In this document: positions 60,016 to 64,000 of the stretch, piece after piece | Position numbering within the stretch: position 1 is the first letter of the stretch | Layout of the letters: each line of letters starts with the position of its first letter | Source of the DNA: Rahnella bruchi | GTDB taxonomy: Bacteria; Pseudomonadota; Gammaproteobacteria; Enterobacterales; Enterobacteriaceae | NCBI RefSeq assembly: GCF_003614975.1 | Contig: NZ_QZWI01000004.1 | Coordinates: 1 to 64,000 of the forward strand | DNA: 64,000 nucleotides | Direction: 5' to 3' | Position numbers and translations under genes: made by a program | Notes under the pieces: model-generated | Told to the model about the DNA's origin: nothing | Database searches by the model: none | The model's input: only the letters and a program-made list of their open reading frames with translations

Positions 60016-61775
60016 GCGATCATCTCTCCCGGTTTTTTCAGATAGAAATTACGGATGGCATGAGCGGCTTTAAACGCCAGCGCACCCACGGTGCCGGTCG
60101 GGTTGTAACCTGGGTTCTGCGGGAAGGCAGACGCGCCGACCACAAACAGGTTTGGCACATCCCAGACTTGCAGATGTTTGTTGACTGAACTGGTGGAAGG
60201 ATCCGCACCCATCACAAAGCCGCCGACCACGTGTGAAGACTGATACGGCGTACCGTTCCAGTGGCCTTTCATCGGGTTAGCGACCAGCTGACGCGGGTTC
60301 ATCGCTTTGGCGATTTCAGCAACTTTACCGGTGCAATAGGCGGCCATTTTCAGGTCGTTTTCCGGGAAGTCGAAGGTCACACGCAGCAGCGGACGGCCCA
60401 GCCGGTCTTTGTAATTCGGATCGAGCGACAGATAGTTGGTTTTAGTGGTGTAGCTGCTGGCCTCACAACCAATCGACATCGAGCTGAGATAATTGGCGAC
60501 TGTGGCTTTTTTCCATTCGGAACCCCATTTTGGCGTTCCCGGTGGCACGGGTCGGTAACCAATAGGCGCGCCGCCGATGGGGGTTACACGGATACTGCCG
60601 CCGCCGAAGAAGCCGAGACCGCTGTGGTCAAAGTTATCGTTGTTAAAATCATCAATGCCCATTCCGACCGCGCCTGCGCCGATGAACGGGTTGAAGTTCT
60701 TGTCATCGAAGAACAGTTGCACGCCGTTGGCGGTCTGATAAGCATAATTACGACCGGTGGTGCCGCTTAACGTAACCGGATCGTACGGTTTGCCGATACC
60801 GGAAAGCAGCATCAGGCGCACGTTTTCAAAAGTGAATGCACTGACAATCACCAGATCGGCGGGCTGTTCCCACTCGTCACCGGATGAATCGATGTAAATC
60901 ACGCCGGTCGCGCGTTTGCCGGTGGAATCGGTCAGCACCTGCATGACTTCACAGTTGGTACGGGCTTCGAAATTCTCTTTGCGGATCAGCGCCGGTAACA
61001 CGGTAGTGATGGCGCTGGCTTTCGAATAGTTTGCACAGCCATAGTTGGTGCAGAAACCACAGTACGTACAGGGCCCCATTTTCACGCCGAGCGGATTGGT
61101 GTAAGGCTCGGAAATCAGCGAAGAGGGTACCGGGAACGCTTTGTAGCCCATGTTGCGCGCCGCTTCAGCAAACAGCGTCGGGCCATAAGGCTGATCCATC
61201 GGGCGGGTCGGATATTCAATGGAGCGCATCCCTTCATACGGGTTACCGCCGTCATGATGTTCGCCTTTCACATTGCTGGCTTTTCCGGAAACACCGGCCA
61301 GCCGCTCAAAAGAGGCGTAATGCGGCTCCATCTCTTCCCAGTCGGTGCCCCAGTCCTGCAACACCAGCTCTTCCGGGATGGCATTTGCGCCGTAACGTTC
61401 GGTCAGATGGCTTTTCAGGCGGAATTCATCCGGCTGGAAACGGAAGGTAATGCCCGCCCAGTGATTGCCTGCGCCGCCGGTGCCGTTACCAGGGTGGAAA
61501 GAACCCCATTCGCGCATCGGCAGGGCAGTTTGCGCCGGATTGTTACGGATAGTGATGGTGTTCTGGCGGGTGCGCAGCATCAGTTCCTGACGGCTGTTGT
61601 AGCGCAATTCGTCGGTGACGGTCGCCACGTTAAAATCACGGGCAGTATCGCGCCACGGTCCGCGCTCAATCGCCACCACATTCAGGCCTTCGTCGCATAA
61701 TTCATTGGCGATGATCGAACCGGCCCAGCCGAGCCCGATAACCACCACGTCGGTTTTAGGTAATTTCTTTGCCAT
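60012..61775 (-). CDS. GMC-type FAD subunit, gluconate 2-dehydrogenase family
   Basis: Periplasm-facing flavoprotein of 587 aa that oxidises a sugar acid or polyol, most likely D-gluconate to 2-ketogluconate. The dinucleotide fold VVVIGLGWAGSIIANEL is at 10-26; a cysteine cluster CTYCGFCTNYGC (236-247) probably holds the 3Fe-4S centre known for this enzyme class; the C-terminal GMC_C block has HVVGGFVMG and the NPTGTVGALA strand. It has no signal peptide of its own; family members are exported with the Tat-signalled small subunit encoded 15 nt upstream. The substrate is not certain. Confidence 0.9.
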   Translation of the reverse strand: MAKKLPKTDVVVIGLGWAGSIIANELCDEGLNVVAIERGPWRDTARDFNVATVTDELRYNSRQELMLRTRQNTITIRNNPAQTALPMREWGSFHPGNGTGGAGNHWAGITFRFQPDEFRLKSHLTERYGANAIPEELVLQDWGTDWEEMEPHYASFERLAGVSGKASNVKGEHHDGGNPYEGMRSIEYPTRPMDQPYGPTLFAEAARNMGYKAFPVPSSLISEPYTNPLGVKMGPCTYCGFCTNYGCANYSKASAITTVLPALIRKENFEARTNCEVMQVLTDSTGKRATGVIYIDSSGDEWEQPADLVIVSAFTFENVRLMLLSGIGKPYDPVTLSGTTGRNYAYQTANGVQLFFDDKNFNPFIGAGAVGMGIDDFNNDNFDHSGLGFFGGGSIRVTPIGGAPIGYRPVPPGTPKWGSEWKKATVANYLSSMSIGCEASSYTTKTNYLSLDPNYKDRLGRPLLRVTFDFPENDLKMAAYCTGKVAEIAKAMNPRQLVANPMKGHWNGTPYQSSHVVGGFVMGADPSTSSVNKHLQVWDVPNLFVVGASAFPQNPGYNPTGTVGALAFKAAHAIRNFYLKKPGEMIA

Positions 61776-61790
61776 AATGTTGTTCTGCCC

Positions 61791-62540
61791 TTAGCTTTTC
61801 ATTTTCCATGCGTCGCCGCCCGAAATACTCAGCGGTTCCAGATCGAGTTTCTGGTTATGTTTGCCGACATATTCGCGGTAGTCGTAGCGTGCGCCAGGGA
61901 AGCCCAGCATTTTCCACGACACCATATTGCGGTTACCGCCATAAATAGGATCGGCGAAGAAACCTTCCATCGTATTTTTCAGCGCAATGGCGAAGAACAG
62001 TTTGGAATCGATCCCATCGAGAGCTATTTTTCCGTCTTCCAGACCGGACAGAATTTGGTCCTGCTGGTCACCGGGCAAGTCCTTGAACAACTTCTGGTGC
62101 TGAGACTGGGTATATTTATCCAGTGCAGCCAGGCCGAGACGGTAGCGTTGCTGGGGAACCAGCGGAGACTGATCGCCTTGTTCCGGCGTGCCTTCCTGGA
62201 AAGGGCCTTCCATATAAAGGCGGGCGTAGGTGCCGTAGAAACCAGCCAGCTGACGGTCGATAAACACAGCGCAACCGGCTTCTTTGCCGCCGGCACTCAG
62301 ATTATCGGCAGGTACCAGACGGTCTACGATAGCTTCCATTGCAGCGGCTTCAGCGTCAGTGAAGAACGCCCAGCCATCGATGTCAATTTGGGGCGGTGGG
62401 CTCGCGTCAAAGGGGCTCCACACGGGCGTTCCTTTAAGCGTGACTGCGTTAGCGGCTTTGGCTGCGCCCAACACCGCTGAGGCTGCCGTGAACGAGAGGA
62501 TCTGCCGGCGAGTGACACCGGGCAAAGTTTTTTTGCTCAT
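61791..62540 (-). CDS. Small (gamma) subunit with Tat signal, gluconate 2-dehydrogenase family
   Basis: 249 aa, gluconate 2-dehydrogenase subunit 3 family. A twin-arginine signal, TRRQILSFTAAS followed by a hydrophobic run to ANA, covers about residues 10-32 and would export the folded complex. Mature features include WAFFTDAEAAAMEAIVDRLVPAD and FADPIYGGNRNMVSWKMLGFPGARYDY. First gene of the small-large-cytochrome operon; AGGGA precedes the ATG at 62540. Confidence 0.9.
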   Translation of the reverse strand: MSKKTLPGVTRRQILSFTAASAVLGAAKAANAVTLKGTPVWSPFDASPPPQIDIDGWAFFTDAEAAAMEAIVDRLVPADNLSAGGKEAGCAVFIDRQLAGFYGTYARLYMEGPFQEGTPEQGDQSPLVPQQRYRLGLAALDKYTQSQHQKLFKDLPGDQQDQILSGLEDGKIALDGIDSKLFFAIALKNTMEGFFADPIYGGNRNMVSWKMLGFPGARYDYREYVGKHNQKLDLEPLSISGGDAWKMKS

Positions 62541-62964
62541 TTAAGTTCCCTGTTTTTTAGAAGGGCTAAGTGTTGCAACAACGGGCTATAAATGGCGTTC
62601 ATCGGCCTGTTTTGGTCAGTGAAACATCCGCAGGTGAAAACGCCATTCTGATTTGAGATACGCTCTGCATAAGCAGTCGGGTGGCATCAAAAATCGTTAA
62701 CCTGCTAAGAATAAATGAAAACACTCTGTAAAGAAAAATGGTTGATGTGTCAAAAATGTTATCAAATGTGTGTGAATTAGTACTTCTGATGTAATTTTAG
62801 ATGAAATTTTGTGATCTGATGACAAAACATCCATATATTCATCAAGGAAATGAATGTGGATGATTTCATTTAAGGAGGAGGGGGTTGTGACCTTTTGTGG
62901 CATGAAGGTTGAATTATACTGCTCGTAAGGTAAGATCGAATCTTACTGGCAAAATGTGTAAGGC
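62541..62964. other. Divergent region dehydrogenase operon / inverse autotransporter
   Basis: 424 A/T-rich bases without a supported gene. It holds a 21-bp near-perfect palindrome (listed separately) and presumably both promoters. The drop in G+C near 62690-62900 compared with the genes on either side is obvious by eye. Confidence 0.45.
62807..62827. promoter_or_regulatory. 21-bp palindrome upstream of the autotransporter gene
   Basis: TTTTGTGATCTGATG followed by ACAAAA is symmetric around its centre except for one mismatched pair. It lies 137 bp before the start at 62965. It resembles a distorted CRP site but the half-site spacing is wrong, so the cognate regulator is unknown. Confidence 0.45.
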
Positions 62965-64000
62965 ATGACAAACGTCACAGATTTTTTTTCTGATTTATTG
63001 AAGCGTTACGCGGCCCCTGCCATCCTTGCAGGAGGAACTGCTCTCTATGCTGTAAGCGCCAGTGCGCTGACGGCAGACCCTGCCGAATACAGCGCCCTCA
63101 GCTATAACCTCAGCGGTTTTCTTCCCGCCAGCGACACTCAGTCAACGTTTAATACCGGCGCTGCACCTCAGACCAATGCTCTGCCAAGCCTGGGCAGCCA
63201 GTACATTAAAAATGACACCGGTCCGAGCGCCACTGAAAAACAGCTGGCGACGACACTTAAAGAACTGGGTACCACCACCAGCGACAGCGACGATCCGCTG
63301 CGCATACAGGCCGAAACGCTGGCGCTGACTCAGGCCGCCAAACTGGTTCAGAAAGAAACCAGCAGCTTACTTTCGCCACTGGGCACGGTCAGCACGACAC
63401 TGGATGTCACGGGGCATAATCTTGACGGCAGTTCCGGTCAGCTTTTCAGCCCGTTGTACAATTCTGAAAACAATCTGGTCTACAGCCAGATTGGGCTGCA
63501 AAGTGCCTCGGATGCCACGGTGGGTAATTTCGGTCTGGGCCAGCGCTTTAATACCGGCTCGTGGATGCTGGGTTACAACGCTTTTATCGATAATGACTTT
63601 GACCATCAGCTGACGCGCGGGAGTCTCGGCGCAGAGGCCTGGACAGATTATCTGCGTTTCTCGACCAACTATTATCAGCCGTTTTCCTCCTATAAAGCCG
63701 ACAGCAGTACGTCTGCTCAGTTACGACGTCAGGCACGTGGTTACGATATTTCGACTAAAGGTTATTTGCCGTTTTATCGCCAGCTGGGCGCATCGCTCAG
63801 TTACGAGCAGTATTTTGGGGATCAGGTCGATCTGTTCGGTAATGGTACGCGCCAGACTAATCCTTCAGCAGTTTCATTCGGACTCAATTACACGCCGGTA
63901 CCGCTGGTCACAGTGATGGCGGAGCATCAGGCGGGGCAGGATGGTGATAATCAGGATCTGGTCAAACTGACGCTGAACTACCGGCTGGGTGTACCGCTCG
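62965..64000 (+). CDS. Inverse autotransporter (intimin/invasin family), 5' part
   Basis: The frame is open from ATG 62965 (TAAGG upstream) to the window edge, 345 codons without stop, so the gene is cut by the window. The N-terminal ~35 residues look like a signal peptide (ILAGGTALYAVSASALTA). A Ser/Thr-rich linker follows, then the PF11924 beta-barrel: NNLVYSQIGLQS, NFGLGQRFNTGSWMLGYNAF, RGSLGAEAWTDYLRFSTNYY, GYLPFYRQLGASLSYEQYFG and NYTPVPLVTV. Such proteins insert by the barrel and expose Ig-like passenger repeats for adhesion; the passenger would lie beyond 64000. Closest E. coli analogues are YeeJ and FdeC-type proteins. Confidence 0.92.
   Translation, partial: MTNVTDFFSDLLKRYAAPAILAGGTALYAVSASALTADPAEYSALSYNLSGFLPASDTQSTFNTGAAPQTNALPSLGSQYIKNDTGPSATEKQLATTLKELGTTTSDSDDPLRIQAETLALTQAAKLVQKETSSLLSPLGTVSTTLDVTGHNLDGSSGQLFSPLYNSENNLVYSQIGLQSASDATVGNFGLGQRFNTGSWMLGYNAFIDNDFDHQLTRGSLGAEAWTDYLRFSTNYYQPFSSYKADSSTSAQLRRQARGYDISTKGYLPFYRQLGASLSYEQYFGDQVDLFGNGTRQTNPSAVSFGLNYTPVPLVTVMAEHQAGQDGDNQDLVKLTLNYRLGVPL

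Overview
The window looks like a chromosomal segment of an Enterobacterales species outside Escherichia, most like the Rahnella / Ewingella / Rouxiella / Serratia side of the order. The basis is near-residue-level resemblance to remembered E. coli proteins (YcgB, DadA, GapA, TtcA, RstAB), long stretches of E. coli gene order, and differences E. coli lacks: an alginate cluster, an alpha-L-rhamnosidase cluster, a periplasmic FAD/cytochrome c dehydrogenase and an intimin-type outer membrane protein. The genus is inference. I saw no rRNA, tRNA, CRISPR array or intact insertion sequence.

Layout. 0.1-8.2 kb: ycgB, dadA-dadX (D-amino acid / alanine catabolism), a drug-efflux MFS gene, nadE, ydiY. 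8.4-25.9 kb: a backbone block in E. coli order: a DUF1471 gene, yeaH/yeaG (with a clear sigma-54 promoter), mipA, yeaE, yeaD, gapA, msrB-yeaC, ansA-pncA, sppA, ydjA, topB-ynjH, xthA-nudG. selD, which lies between ydjA and topB in E. coli, is absent, and a 19-codon ORF overlaps the topB start instead. 26.2-36.7 kb: tyrR, tpx, ycjG, mppA (its ribosome binding site lies in a hairpin), an MFS/LysR pair, zntB, the sRNA gene fnrS with an upstream FNR site, a probable 2H phosphoesterase, and ttcA.

36.7-37.8 kb is a prophage scar at ttcA: the C-terminal end of a tyrosine integrase, a bor lipoprotein gene and a 43-residue exported peptide. ttcA is the Rac prophage site in E. coli. 38.1-41.2 kb is a blue-light signalling module: bluF convergent with an operon of ycgZ and three AriR/YmgB-like paralogues. 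Two small YgdI/YgdR-type lipoprotein genes follow.

41.9-54.3 kb is a carbohydrate island. The alginate part has a sodium:solute symporter divergent from an exported lyase, a cytoplasmic PL17-like oligoalginate lyase, a short-chain dehydrogenase and a FadR-type regulator; the order reads as depolymerise, import, cleave to monomer, reduce. The rhamnoside part has an AraC/RhaS-like regulator, an MFS transporter and a GH78 rhamnosidase. 54.4-64 kb: an M32 carboxypeptidase overlapping rstB in an rstA-rstB operon, an orphan gene behind tandem 15-bp repeats, a three-gene gluconate-2-dehydrogenase-type complex, and the 5' part of an inverse autotransporter gene that runs off the window.
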